Below, piece after piece: positions 35,301 to 42,700 of a DNA stretch of 64,000 nt. Each line of letters opens with the position of its first letter. Within the stretch, counting starts at the first letter, position 1. Below the pieces are notes generated by a model that ran no database searches, was not told the origin of the DNA, and was given only the letters and a program-made list of their open reading frames with translations. The position numbers and the translations under genes are program-made. This stretch comes from Falsiroseomonas bella (GTDB lineage Bacteria > Pseudomonadota > Alphaproteobacteria > Acetobacterales > Acetobacteraceae), in assembly GCF_003173615.1 (NCBI RefSeq), contig NZ_QGNA01000003.1, positions 310,001-374,000 of the forward strand. Direction: 5' to 3'.

Positions 35301-35514
35301 CGACCGCGGCCTCGATCAGCTCGGTGATCTGGGTGTCGATCACCGCGGCCGAAGCGCCGCGATAGGTGGTGGTGACGGAGATCACCGGCGGGTCGATCTT
35401 CGGGTATTCGCGGATCGGCAGCTTCGAGAGCGAAGCGAGGCCGAGGACGATCAGCAGCAGGCTGACCACGGTCGCGAAGACCGGGCGCTTGATCGAGATG
35501 TCGGACAGGACCAT
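32353..35514 (-). CDS. RND (HAE1-type) efflux permease
   Basis: 1053 residues, full length for an AcrB/MdtB-like inner-membrane transporter. It has twelve predicted helices with two large periplasmic loops. Proton-relay residues are Asp400 and Asp401 (LVVDDAIVVLENIHRR) and Lys935 (GLMAKNGILVVEFANQLRD), matching AcrB Asp407/408 and Lys940. The N-terminus DISIKRPVFATVVSLLL is typical. It is 25 bp downstream of its adaptor gene. No outer-membrane factor is encoded here, so it probably borrows a TolC protein. Substrate not predicted. Confidence 0.95.
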   Translation of the reverse strand: MVLSDISIKRPVFATVVSLLLIVLGLASLSKLPIREYPKIDPPVISVTTTYRGASAAVIDTQITELIEAAVAGIEGIKYITSQSRDERSQVTIEFRLTRDVDAASNDVRDRVARTLARLPDAADTPIVAKVDGDARPILWIALVSDQLSGMELTEIARRRFADRLAVVDGVAQVLVLGERKPSMRIWLDRQALAARGLTVQDIEDAIRRENVELPGGRIESQARELTVRTDTRMSRPEQFRQVVISRVGGAHVLLGDVATVEVAPEDTRGGYRINGKPAVGLGILRQSTANTLSVAEGVKEEVERIRGAVPEGVEVVVGYDESLFISQSIYEVEHALMIALALVVVVIFFFLRSWRATIIPAVAIPVSIIGSFIALAALGFSINVLTLLGLVLAIGLVVDDAIVVLENIHRRIEEGEHPLLASLRGAREIAFAVIATTLVLVSVFLPLSFMGGNTGRLFTEFGFALAASVVFSGLIALTLTPMMCSKLLKPHEGESRLVRWTEPFFLGMNWLLRVTLKRALAAPLITLGVMGLVSALAVALFQVIPKEFAPTEDRGVVIIPTTGPEGASFAYTGEHVQRIEQIVQPYVESGEVESIFATVGGFQRPAQGNVANVFVRLAPWHERERKQQAITAEIMPRLLQIPGVRAFALNPPSLGQRGFQPPVQFVIGGTDYATLVEWRDRFLARARENPRLLNLDSNFRETKPEIRVDIDRRKAAELGVSIQAVGRTIETMLGSREVGTYVQGGEEYRILLQAREEDRATPYDLQNIFVRTSAGGALGLIGTGGAQQGGLVPLANVVTLSERARPQSLAREDRVRAITISASLAPGYTLGEALAFMEGVAREVLPPEARISYRGQSLEFKESSGALYVTFALALLVVFLVLAAQFESFVHPFIILLSTPLAVTGGLLALHLTGQSLNVFSQIGMILLIGLMAKNGILVVEFANQLRDRGLSIHDAVLEASVVRLRPILMTSIATVFGAVPLAMATGAGAESRMAIGWVIVGGVSLSTILTLYAVPALYLLLAGYTKPIGAIAARLTELEKRDPVPHPAPAE

Positions 35515-35539
35515 GGCGTGTGCCTTCCCCGCCCCCCGG

Positions 35540-36658
35540 TCAGGAGGTCGGCCGCGTCAGGGTTTCGGTCACGCGCACGGGCGCGTCGTTCCGCAGGCGC
35601 TGCAGGCCGCGCACCACCACCGCATCGCCCGGCCGGACGCCGGACAGGATCTCGACCTCGCCCGGCAGCCGCTGGCCGAGGCGAACCTCCACGCGGCGCG
35701 CGCGGTTGTCGCGGATGACATAGACGAAGTTGCGGTCGCCCAGCGGGTCGAGCGCTTCCTCCGCCACCAGCAGCGCATCGTCGCGGCGCTGCATCTCGAT
35801 CTCGACCGTCATGAACAGGCCGGGCTTCAGCGCCTCGTCGGCGTTGTCGAACTCGCTGATCACGCGCACGGTCCGCGTGGTCGTGTCGATCCGGGTGTCC
35901 ACCACGGCGACGCGGCCCTGGAAGCGCCGGTCCCCGAAGGCGGCCGCGCGGGCCGTCACGGCGCTGCCCTCACGCACGCGGGCCACGTAGATCTCGGGCA
36001 CCGAGAACTCGACCCGCACGCGGGAGATGTCGTCGAGGGTGGTCACCACCGTTCCCGGCTGCACCAGCGCGCCGACACTCACTTGGCGCAGGCCGACGCG
36101 GCCGCTGAAGGGGGCGGTGACGCGCAGCTCCTCAAGGCGCGCCTGGGCCTGGCGCACCCGGCCTTCCGCCTGGCGGGTGACGGCTTCGAGCGTTTCCAGC
36201 CGCTGCGCGGTGATGGTTTGGCCGGGCTGCAGGCCTCGGGCGCGGACGAGCTGGCTGCGGGCGTCGTCGAACAGGGCGCGGGCCTGGTCCAGCTCGGCCC
36301 GCAGCGCCGCGGCGTCGAGCTCCACAAGCACCTCGCCTTCCGGCACCCGCTGGCCTTCCTGGAAACGGATCGCCTGGACGATCCCGGTCACCTTGGCGGT
36401 GATGGTCACGGCATCCCGCGCCCGCACGGTGCCGACGCTCTCCGCCCGATCCACCACCGTGCCGGTGCGCACCGGGGACACGACCACGCCCACCGGAGCG
36501 CCGGCCCCGCCGCCGCGTTGCGGCCCGGTCGGCGCAGCCGCCTCCAGCCCCACCAGCGCCAGCGGGCGCGGCAGCCCGACCTGCTCGCCATAGATGTGCC
36601 ACGCGGCACCGAGCCCTCCGACGAGGGCCAGAATGGCAAGCTGGGGAAGTGTTCGCAT
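35540..36658 (-). CDS. RND periplasmic adaptor (HlyD/AcrA-type membrane fusion protein)
   Basis: 372 residues from the ATG at 36658, which has AGGA 8 nt upstream; an earlier start has no support. A single N-terminal membrane helix (LPQLAILALVGGLGAAWHIYG) is followed by the lipoyl half-motif (DAVTITAKVTGIVQAIRFQEGQRVPEGEVLVELD), a short coiled-coil hairpin (RAELDQARALFDDARSQL) and the second lipoyl half (VTAPFSGRVGLRQVSVGALVQPG). It links the RND permease downstream to an outer-membrane channel. Confidence 0.93.
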   Translation of the reverse strand: MRTLPQLAILALVGGLGAAWHIYGEQVGLPRPLALVGLEAAAPTGPQRGGGAGAPVGVVVSPVRTGTVVDRAESVGTVRARDAVTITAKVTGIVQAIRFQEGQRVPEGEVLVELDAAALRAELDQARALFDDARSQLVRARGLQPGQTITAQRLETLEAVTRQAEGRVRQAQARLEELRVTAPFSGRVGLRQVSVGALVQPGTVVTTLDDISRVRVEFSVPEIYVARVREGSAVTARAAAFGDRRFQGRVAVVDTRIDTTTRTVRVISEFDNADEALKPGLFMTVEIEMQRRDDALLVAEEALDPLGDRNFVYVIRDNRARRVEVRLGQRLPGEVEILSGVRPGDAVVVRGLQRLRNDAPVRVTETLTRPTS

Positions 36659-36858
36659 TCGGTTTATCCTGACCCCCGAACTTCTCGCGCGACGGCCACG
36701 TTCCGGCAAGGGCCGATTCGTGTCGGTTTGTTTCTCCGGCCGGGTTCAGTCCCACCCGGTTGGACAGGCCCCCAAGCAAAATCCGCCCGGCACGGCGCGT
36801 GCGAGGGCGGACGTGGAAGCCAAGCAGCGGACAGCTTATCAAGAAACGTGCCGTTGGA

Positions 36859-36886
36859 GGGCGGGGGCACAGCTAGCCCCCCGCCC
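36859..36886. other. GC-rich stem-loop upstream of the RAM-domain gene
   Basis: GGGCGGGGGC (36859-36868) pairs with GCCCCCCGCCC (36876-36886) with one bulge. It lies about 45 bp before the start of the RAM protein gene, within the 273-bp divergent gap to the RND adaptor. It could be a leader structure. The rest of the gap shows no clear promoter. Confidence 0.35.
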
Positions 36887-36931
36887 GCGACCAGACCAAT
36901 GTGGTGCCGGAAGCCGCGGGAGCGAGGGGCG

Positions 36932-37186
36932 ATGCGCGCAATTTTCGTGATGATCAAGTGCGAGATGGGGCAGGCGTACAAGGTCGCCCGCGAAATGGCC
37001 GATTCCATCCCGCAGCTGTCCGAGATGCATTCCATCAGCGGGCAGTACGACCTGCTCGGGAAGTTCTACCTCGAGGCCGACGAGGACATCGGCCTGTTCG
37101 TGGTGGAGCGGGTGCAAAGCGTTCCCGGCGTTAAGGACACCTACACCCTGCAGACCTTCAACGCCTTCTCCGGCGGCCGGGGCTGA
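36932..37186 (+). CDS. Stand-alone RAM (Lrp/AsnC ligand-binding) domain protein
   Basis: 84 residues, with only the effector domain of Lrp/AsnC regulators and no helix-turn-helix: MRAIFVMIKCEMGQAYKVAREM, SISGQYDLLGKFYL, VPGVKDTYTLQTFNAF. Such stand-alone domains form ring oligomers and bind amino acids or modulate full-length Lrp proteins. The start is ATG at 36932 with purine-rich GGAGCGAGGGG upstream. It may sense a small amino acid; no partner regulator is encoded beside it. Confidence 0.86.
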   Translation: MRAIFVMIKCEMGQAYKVAREMADSIPQLSEMHSISGQYDLLGKFYLEADEDIGLFVVERVQSVPGVKDTYTLQTFNAFSGGRG

Positions 37187-37303
37187 AGCACCGCCGGCCC
37201 GCTCCCTGCCTCGGCGCTGCCGCATTCGACGCCGTCCGGCCACACGGGCGCCGGATGCGGGCCGCCGGCCGCGGCGAGACTCCGAGCCTTGGAGGAACCG
37301 ACG

Positions 37304-37561
37304 ATGCGGCTGATGCCTGTCCTCGCCCTGTCCGGCGCCGTGCTGCTCGGCGCCTGCACCAACCCTGACGGCAGCCTGAACGTGCCGGCGACGGTCGCGC
37401 TCGGCGCCGGCGCGGCGGTCGCGGGGCTGGCGATCGCGTCCGCTGCCAATGACCGGCCGCGCTACACCAACAACTACTATTATGGGCGGCCTGCCTATCG
37501 GTACGGCAGGCCCGCCTATGGATATGGCTACCGGCCGAGGCCCTACTACCGGGGCTGGTAG
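37304..37561 (+). CDS. Small Tyr/Arg-rich lipoprotein
   Basis: 85 residues. A lipoprotein signal (MRLMPVLALSGAVLLGAC) ends in the lipobox LGAC, so Cys18 should be acylated. A small hydrophobic Ala/Gly segment follows (TVALGAGAAVAGLAIASAA), then a Tyr/Arg/Gly-rich tail (NNYYYGRPAYRYGRPAYGYG). The ATG at 37304 has a strong GGAGGA 8 nt upstream. Function unknown. It is convergent with the amidase gene, 1 bp away. Confidence 0.82.
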   Translation: MRLMPVLALSGAVLLGACTNPDGSLNVPATVALGAGAAVAGLAIASAANDRPRYTNNYYYGRPAYRYGRPAYGYGYRPRPYYRGW

Positions 37562-37562
37562 C

Positions 37563-39059
37563 TCAGCCCCAGGTCCGGAACTCCGGCATTTCCGAGATCG
37601 GCCGCGCCGCCTTCAGCGCGGCGATGTCGGGCACCGGGCGGGCGAGCGTGGCGTCGCCGGCCACCGCCGCCTCGATCGCCGCCGCCACCGCCATCACCAG
37701 CGCATCCCCGCCGCGCGGCCCGACGATCTGCAGGCCGAAGGGCATGCCGGCGCGGTCCTTGCCGAGCGGGATGCTGATCGCCGGGTGCCCCACCAGCGTC
37801 ACCGCATAGGCCATGGCCAGCCAGTGGAAGTAGGTCCGGGTCGGCTGGCCGTCGATCTCGGCGGGATACAGCTCGCGCCAGTTGCGCGGGCTGATCGTGA
37901 TGGCGGGCGTGATGATCACGTCGTGGTCGCGGAAGAAGCCCTGCCAGACGCGATAGAGCCGGGTCTGCTCGGCCGCGGCGCGGGCATAGTCGGCCAGGCT
38001 GTAGCGCAGCCCTTCCTCGACATTGGCGCGGACATTCGGCCCGACCATGTCGGGCGTCTTCCGCGCCTTCTCGAGATGCGCCTGCAGGAAGCTGGCCGCC
38101 CGCAGCACCTCGAAGGCCTCGTCGCTGCCCCGGCAATCGGGAGTCGCCTGGGCGACGCGGCCGAACAGCGGCTGCAGCGCCGCGACGCGCTCGGCGAACA
38201 CCTCGCGGATGTGCTTCTCGGTGGGCGCGAAGCCGAAATCGGGCGTCGCCGCCACGCGCAGCGTCGAGAGGTCCACCGGCATCGGGGGGAACAGGTCCCG
38301 GTCGCCCTTCCGCACGGCGCGTGCCGGCAGGCTGTAGGCGAGCGGATCGAGCGCGTCGTCATCGGCCATGGCGGAGAGCAGCAGCGCGCAATCCTCGGCG
38401 GTGCGCGCCATCGGCCCCAGCACCGGCAGGTTCGACCAGCCGAGGCCGCGCCGCTCGCTCGGCACCAGCCCCGGCGAGGGGCGGAAGCCGACGATGCCGT
38501 TGAAGGCCGCCGGGTTGCGGAGGGACCCGCCGGTGTCGCTGCCCGAGGCGATCGGCACCATCCCCGTCGCCAGCGCCACCGCGGAGCCGCCGGACGATCC
38601 GGCGGCGGACTTCGTCGGATCGAAGGGATTGCCCGTCGCGCCATAGACGGTGTTGCGCGTGTTGGCGCCGGCGCCGAATTCCGGCGTGTTGGTCTTGCCC
38701 ACCACGATGGCGCCCGCCGCGCGGAGATTCGCCACCATCGCCTCGTCCCGGGTCGGGACGTGATCGGCGAAGAGCGGGCTGCCCCAGGTGGTGCGCAGGC
38801 CCTTGGTCTCCTCCAGGTCCTTGATCCCGATGGGCAGGCCATGCAGCGGGCCGAGCTTCGCGCCGCTCATCACCGCCTGCTCCGCCGCCTTCGCCGTGGC
38901 GCGGGCGCGTTCCTCGTCCAGCGCGACCATCGCGTTCACCGCCGGGTTCACCTGGCGGATGCGCGTGAGGCAGCTGTCCAGCAGCTCGACGGGGCTCAGC
39001 TTGCGCGCGCCGATCATGCGGCGTGCGGCGACGGCAGTCAGGTCGCAGGGTTCGGTCAT
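37563..39059 (-). CDS. Amidase-signature-family amidohydrolase
   Basis: 498 residues. The Ser-cis-Ser-Lys triad is visible: Lys in LPIGIKDLEETKG, the cis-Ser in GSSGGSAVALATG, and the nucleophile in GSDTGGSLRNPAA. The signature core and C-terminal PLGKDRAGMPFGLQIVGPRGGD support the family. It is 30 bp after a gamma-glutamyltransferase-family gene and probably co-transcribed with it and the SDR further upstream, suggesting an amide or cyclic-amide catabolic operon. Substrate unknown. Confidence 0.92.
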   Translation of the reverse strand: MTEPCDLTAVAARRMIGARKLSPVELLDSCLTRIRQVNPAVNAMVALDEERARATAKAAEQAVMSGAKLGPLHGLPIGIKDLEETKGLRTTWGSPLFADHVPTRDEAMVANLRAAGAIVVGKTNTPEFGAGANTRNTVYGATGNPFDPTKSAAGSSGGSAVALATGMVPIASGSDTGGSLRNPAAFNGIVGFRPSPGLVPSERRGLGWSNLPVLGPMARTAEDCALLLSAMADDDALDPLAYSLPARAVRKGDRDLFPPMPVDLSTLRVAATPDFGFAPTEKHIREVFAERVAALQPLFGRVAQATPDCRGSDEAFEVLRAASFLQAHLEKARKTPDMVGPNVRANVEEGLRYSLADYARAAAEQTRLYRVWQGFFRDHDVIITPAITISPRNWRELYPAEIDGQPTRTYFHWLAMAYAVTLVGHPAISIPLGKDRAGMPFGLQIVGPRGGDALVMAVAAAIEAAVAGDATLARPVPDIAALKAARPISEMPEFRTWG

Positions 39060-39089
39060 CGCGACGCGGTCCTTCTGGTTCAGCCGGGC

Positions 39090-40697
39090 TCAGTAGCCCA
39101 TCGCGCAGCCATCCTTGCGCGGGTCGGAGCCGCCGACGAGGCACCCCTTCTCCCGGTCGATCAGGATGGCCTGGCCGCCGCCATGCGGCTTGTCGATCAG
39201 CTCGCATTCGTGGCCGAGGCGGTTCAGCCGGTCCACGGCCGCGTTCGGGATGCCGCGCTCCACCTGCACCTTGCCGAGGCGCGGGAAGAGGCGCGGCGCG
39301 TCCAGGGCCTCCTGAACGTCCAGGCCGTATTCGAAGTGGTTGGCGAGGAACCAGGTCTGGCCCATCGGCTGGTAGTGGCCGCCCATCACGCCGAAGGGCA
39401 TCACCGCCTGCCCGTCCTTCATCACCATGCCGGGGATGATGGTGTGCATCGGGCGCTTGTCCGGCGCGATGCAGTTCGGATGGCCTTCCTGCAGGCGGAA
39501 GCCGAAGCCGCGGTTGTGCAGCATGACGCCCGACTTCTCGGCGAGGATGCCGCTGCCGAAGCCTTCGAAGAGCGAGTTGATGAAGCTGCACGCATTGCCG
39601 TCGCGGTCCACGACGCAGAGATAGACGGTGTCCTTGTGCTTCGCCCAATCGGCCTCGCCCGCCGGCGGCATCTCGGCCATCGCCGCCTCGTCGCGGATCA
39701 GCTTCGCCAGCTTCTCGAGATAGGCGTCGGAGGTCAGCTTCGCGACCGGCACCTCCACCTGCGCCGGGTCGGCCAGGAAGGCGTCGCGGTCGCGATAGGC
39801 CAGGCGCGCGGCCTCGATGTGGCGATGCATCCGCTCGACCGAGAGGAAGCCGCCCTCCGCGGTGCCCAGCCGCTCGATCATGCCGAGGATCATCAGCACC
39901 AGCAGGCCCGATCCGTTGGGCGGGCACTGGAACACCTCCATGCCGCGCCAGGCGCGCCGGATCGGCTCGACGAAGTCGGCGCCGGCGGCGGCGCGGGCGA
40001 AATCCGCCTCGGCATGGGTGCCGCCGGCCTCGCGCAGCGTCGCCACCATGTCAGCGGCGATCGCACCTTCGTAGAAGGCCTTGGCGCCGCCCTTCGCGAT
40101 GGCGCGCAGCGTGGCCGCGAGCTCCGGCTGCGCGAAGCGGTCACCGAGCCCATAGGGCTGGCCATCCTTCAGGAAGCGCCGCGCCGTCGCCGGGTGCTTC
40201 GACAGCTTGCCGACCGAGGAGGCCCAGTCATGCGCCACGCGGCCGGAAAGGAAGAATCCCTCCTCCGCGAAGCGGATGGCGGGCTGCAGCAGCTCCTCCA
40301 TGCCCTTGCGCCCATGCGCGCGGTTCAGCGCCTCCCAGGCGGCGACGGCGCCGGGCACCGTCACGGAATGCGCCGAGAGCGGCTCCATCTGCGTGAGGCC
40401 CGCGGCGCGCAGCGCCTCCGGCGTGGCACCACGCGGCGCGCGGCCGGAGCCGTTGATCGCGACGACCTTCCCCGTGCCGGCCGGCGCATACAGGCAGAAG
40501 CAGTCGCCGCCGATGCCGGTGGATTGCGGCTCCACCACCGCCAGCACGGCGGCGGCGGCGATGGCGGCGTCGAGCGCATTGCCGCCGGCGCGCAGGATGT
40601 CGAGCGCGGCGAGCGTCGCCTGCGGCATGGAGGTCGCCGCCATCCCGTTCGCGGCATAGACGGCGCTGCGGCCGGGTGCGTGGAAATCGCGCTTCAT
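39090..40697 (-). CDS. Gamma-glutamyltransferase-family Ntn-hydrolase (oxamate amidohydrolase-like)
   Basis: 535 residues. The nucleophile is Thr357 in HKDTVYLCVVDRDGNACSFINSLF. Other landmarks are GGNALDAAIAAAAVLAVVEPQSTGIGGDCF, NGSGRAPRGATPEAL and PMHTIIPGMVMKDGQAVMPFGVMGGHYQP. The length and the lack of a signal peptide fit cytosolic HpxW-like oxamate amidohydrolases better than periplasmic Ggt. It is followed by the amidase gene, and a dispersed repeat separates it from the SDR gene upstream. Confidence 0.9.
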   Translation of the reverse strand: MKRDFHAPGRSAVYAANGMAATSMPQATLAALDILRAGGNALDAAIAAAAVLAVVEPQSTGIGGDCFCLYAPAGTGKVVAINGSGRAPRGATPEALRAAGLTQMEPLSAHSVTVPGAVAAWEALNRAHGRKGMEELLQPAIRFAEEGFFLSGRVAHDWASSVGKLSKHPATARRFLKDGQPYGLGDRFAQPELAATLRAIAKGGAKAFYEGAIAADMVATLREAGGTHAEADFARAAAGADFVEPIRRAWRGMEVFQCPPNGSGLLVLMILGMIERLGTAEGGFLSVERMHRHIEAARLAYRDRDAFLADPAQVEVPVAKLTSDAYLEKLAKLIRDEAAMAEMPPAGEADWAKHKDTVYLCVVDRDGNACSFINSLFEGFGSGILAEKSGVMLHNRGFGFRLQEGHPNCIAPDKRPMHTIIPGMVMKDGQAVMPFGVMGGHYQPMGQTWFLANHFEYGLDVQEALDAPRLFPRLGKVQVERGIPNAAVDRLNRLGHECELIDKPHGGGQAILIDREKGCLVGGSDPRKDGCAMGY

Positions 40698-40739
40698 CGT
40701 TTCACCTGCTCGGTCTCAACCATGCGGCCGGCCATGCCG

Positions 40740-40843
40740 GCCGAGGCCGCGAATGCGGCCCGCGCACAGCCCGACAGCGGAACTGGCGCAAGAGCGCCCT
40801 GCGCGAAGCCAAGCCGGCGGAGCCGCCGCCCGGCGTCTGAGGG
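40740..40843 (-). repeat. Dispersed intergenic repeat, copy A (downstream of SDR)
   Basis: Read on the minus strand it has three conserved blocks in order: CCCTCAGACGCCGG (40830-40843), GCTTGGCTTCGC (40803-40814) and a 22-bp block (40740-40761) holding a GGCCGC/GCGGCC palindrome. The same blocks occur at 58702-58773 (14/14, 12/12 and 21/22 matches), with different spacing. It follows the SDR stop codon by about 40 bp and separates the SDR from the next gene. No good reading frame spans it. Confidence 0.6.
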
Positions 40844-40852
40844 CGCGCGAAA

Positions 40853-40899
40853 GGCTCGCTCACGCATTGGTGGCGAAGCCATCAATGCGTGAGCGAGCC
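40853..40899. terminator. 22-bp stem hairpin containing the SDR stop codon
   Basis: Two 22-nt arms (40853-40874 and 40878-40899) pair with one mismatch around a 3-nt loop. The right arm is the last six codons of the minus-strand SDR gene plus its TGA (40882-40884), so the coding end is itself half of the stem. No T-run follows. A terminator or mRNA 3'-end stabiliser is likely; the role is inferred. Confidence 0.6.
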
Positions 40900-41646
40900 G
40901 CCGTCGATAACAAGACTCAGCCCAGTGACCATGCCGCTGACCGGCGCGGCGAGGAACACCACGGCGCCCATGATGTCCTCGACGCTCATCACGCGCCCGA
41001 GCGGCATGGAGCGCACGACGCGGGCGCGAAATTGCGGATCGTCCAGCACCGGGCGGGTCAACGGCGTCTCGACGAAGCCGGGCGCGATGGCGTTCACCCG
41101 GATGCCATGCGGGCCGAGCTCGAAGGCCATCGCCTTGGTCATGCCCTCCACGCCGTGCTTCGTCGCCGAATAGACGCTGCGGTTGGCGCCGGCGACATGC
41201 CCGTTCACCGAGGAGAGGTTGATGATCGAGCCCTTGATCCCGGCCGCGACCATGCCCTCCGCCACCGCCTTCGCGGTGGTGAACATCGCCCGCAGGTTCA
41301 GGTCCAGCAGCGCATCCAGCGATTCGTCCTTCAGCTCCAGGAAGGGCTCGCGGATGTTGGTGCCGGCATTGTTCACCAGCACGTCGAAGGGGCCTTCGGC
41401 GGCGATGGCCGCCCGCACCGCGGCGCGGTCGGTCACGTCCAGCCGGACCGCCTTCGCCTGGTGCCCGGCGGCGCGGAGCTCGCCGACGGGCTCCTCCATC
41501 TCGTCCAGGCTGCGCGCGGCCATCACGACGGAGGCGCCGGCGGTAGCCAGCGCCACGGCGGCGGCGCGCCCGATGCCCTTGCTCGCGCCGGTCACCAGAG
41601 CGCGCTGCCCGTCCAGGCGGAAGCTCGGCGTCATCGGCAGGGTCAT
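40882..41646 (-). CDS. Short-chain dehydrogenase/reductase
   Basis: 254 residues. The classical SDR pattern is complete: cofactor motif TGASKGIGRA, NNAGTN, catalytic Ser in INLSSVNGH, YSATK (Tyr-x3-Lys), and PGFVETPL. A small residue pattern after the second strand (AARSLDEM) fits NADP(H). The ATG at 41646 has GAAAGGA 7 nt upstream. It is the first gene of the likely operon with the gamma-glutamyltransferase-like and amidase genes, but a 47-nt hairpin forms at its very end. Confidence 0.92.
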   Translation of the reverse strand: MTLPMTPSFRLDGQRALVTGASKGIGRAAAVALATAGASVVMAARSLDEMEEPVGELRAAGHQAKAVRLDVTDRAAVRAAIAAEGPFDVLVNNAGTNIREPFLELKDESLDALLDLNLRAMFTTAKAVAEGMVAAGIKGSIINLSSVNGHVAGANRSVYSATKHGVEGMTKAMAFELGPHGIRVNAIAPGFVETPLTRPVLDDPQFRARVVRSMPLGRVMSVEDIMGAVVFLAAPVSGMVTGLSLVIDGGSLTH

Positions 41647-41749
41647 GGGCGTTCCTTTCTCCGACCCGGGTGAATGAACCCCGCGGCGCCCCTGCGCAAG
41701 CCCGCGCGGACGCTGTTCCACCCCGCCCCGCCGCGGGCTATGACGCGCC

Positions 41750-42088
41750 ATGGACCAGATCGCCTATGCCGATTTCGAGCGGGTGGACATCCGTGCGGGC
41801 ACGGTGGTGGACGCCCAGCCCTTCCCCGAGGCCCGCAAGCCCGCGATCAAGCTCTGGGTGGATTTCGGCGGCGAGATCGGGGTCAAGCAATCGTCGGCGC
41901 AGCTCACCGTCCACTACACGCCGGACCGGCTGATCGGGCGGCAGGTGCTCGCCGTGGTGAATTTCCCGCCCCGCCGCATCGCCGGCTTCGAGAGCCAGAT
42001 TCTCGTGCTGGGCGTGCCGGACGAGAACGGGGCCGTCGTGCTGCTGCGCCCCGACCTGAAGGTGCCCGACGGCGGCAGAATGTTTTGA
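41750..42088 (+). CDS. csaA: CsaA-type tRNA-binding (chaperone-like) protein
   Basis: 112 residues, one OB-fold domain of the EMAP/CsaA family: DFERVDIRAGTVVDAQPFPEARKPAIKLWVDFG, QLTVHYTPDRLIGRQVLAVVNFPPRRIAGF and the C-terminal LKVPDGGRMF. These are typical of CsaA, which binds tRNA and in Bacillus shows chaperone activity. A REP-like palindrome follows the stop and the phosphoribosyltransferase gene begins 102 bp later. Confidence 0.92.
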   Translation: MDQIAYADFERVDIRAGTVVDAQPFPEARKPAIKLWVDFGGEIGVKQSSAQLTVHYTPDRLIGRQVLAVVNFPPRRIAGFESQILVLGVPDENGAVVLLRPDLKVPDGGRMF

Positions 42089-42095
42089 AGAGACT

Positions 42096-42119
42096 CCCTT
42101 CCCCGCTTGCGGGGGAGGG
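42096..42119. repeat. REP-like palindrome between csaA and gpt
   Basis: CCCTTCCCC, loop GCTTGC, GGGGGAGGG form a 9-bp stem with one G-T pair. The following TCGGGGCGGGGG is a common tail of such elements. The shape matches the element translated within phnJ (23787-23828). Confidence 0.55.
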
Positions 42120-42190
42120 TCGGGGCGGGGGCCGCGCAGCCTCGTTGGTACCGCGCAACCTTGCCGCCGAAGACGACCAGAGGGATCCGC

Positions 42191-42685
42191 ATGGCCATCC
42201 GCTACTACACCGTGACCTGGGACCAGCTGCACCGCGACGCCAAGGCGCTCGCCTGGCGGCTGGTGGACAAGGGCCCCTATGCGGGCATGGTCGCGATCAC
42301 CCGCGGCGGGCTCATTCCCTGCGCGATCATCTCGCGCGAACTGGAATGCCGCCTGATCGAGACGGTCTCCATCGTCACCTATGACGAGGAGAAGCGCGGC
42401 GAGCCGAGCGTGGTGAAGCCGCCGGCCGCGGCGCTGGAAAGCCGCGGCGAGGGCTGGCTGATCATCGACGACCTGGTGGACACGGGCACCACGGCGAAGG
42501 TCATTCGCGCCCTGCTGCCCAAGGCGCATTTCGCCACGGTCTATGCGAAGCCCGCCGGCAAGCCGCAGGTGGACACCTTCATCACCGAGGTGAGCCAGGA
42601 CACCTGGATCCTGTTCCCCTGGGACACCGAGCCGCAATTCGTGGCGCCGATCGCGAAGTCCCACGCCAGCAGCAACGGGGGCTGA
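42191..42685 (+). CDS. gpt: Xanthine (guanine) phosphoribosyltransferase
   Basis: 164 residues. The PRPP-binding motif [14 protein letters not shown] and the [16 protein letters not shown] loop identify a type-I phosphoribosyltransferase. [10 protein letters not shown] at the C-terminus is typical of the Gpt group, which salvages xanthine and guanine. The ATG at 42191 has GAGGGA 6 nt upstream. It ends inside a hairpin shared with the convergent CBS-domain gene. Confidence 0.92.
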   Translation: MAIRYYTVTWDQLHRDAKALAWRLVDKGPYAGMVAITRGGLIPCAIISRELECRLIETVSIVTYDEEKRGEPSVVKPPAAALESRGEGWLIIDDLVDTGTTAKVIRALLPKAHFATVYAKPAGKPQVDTFITEVSQDTWILFPWDTEPQFVAPIAKSHASSNGG

Positions 42686-42700
42686 GCCCGAAGGCTCAGC
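42681..42700. terminator. Bidirectional hairpin carrying both convergent stop codons
   Basis: GCTGAGCC, loop CGAA, GGCTCAGC is an 8-bp perfect stem. The left arm contains the TGA of gpt (42683-42685) and the right arm the TGA of the minus-strand CBS protein (TCA at 42696-42698). A terminator serving both genes is likely; no T-run is seen. Confidence 0.6.

Noticed and set aside
40694-40885. Small minus-strand frame of 63 codons after the SDR gene
   Set aside because: It lies within the dispersed repeat and the stop-codon hairpin, lacks a ribosome-binding site, and the copy at 58702 does not preserve the frame.
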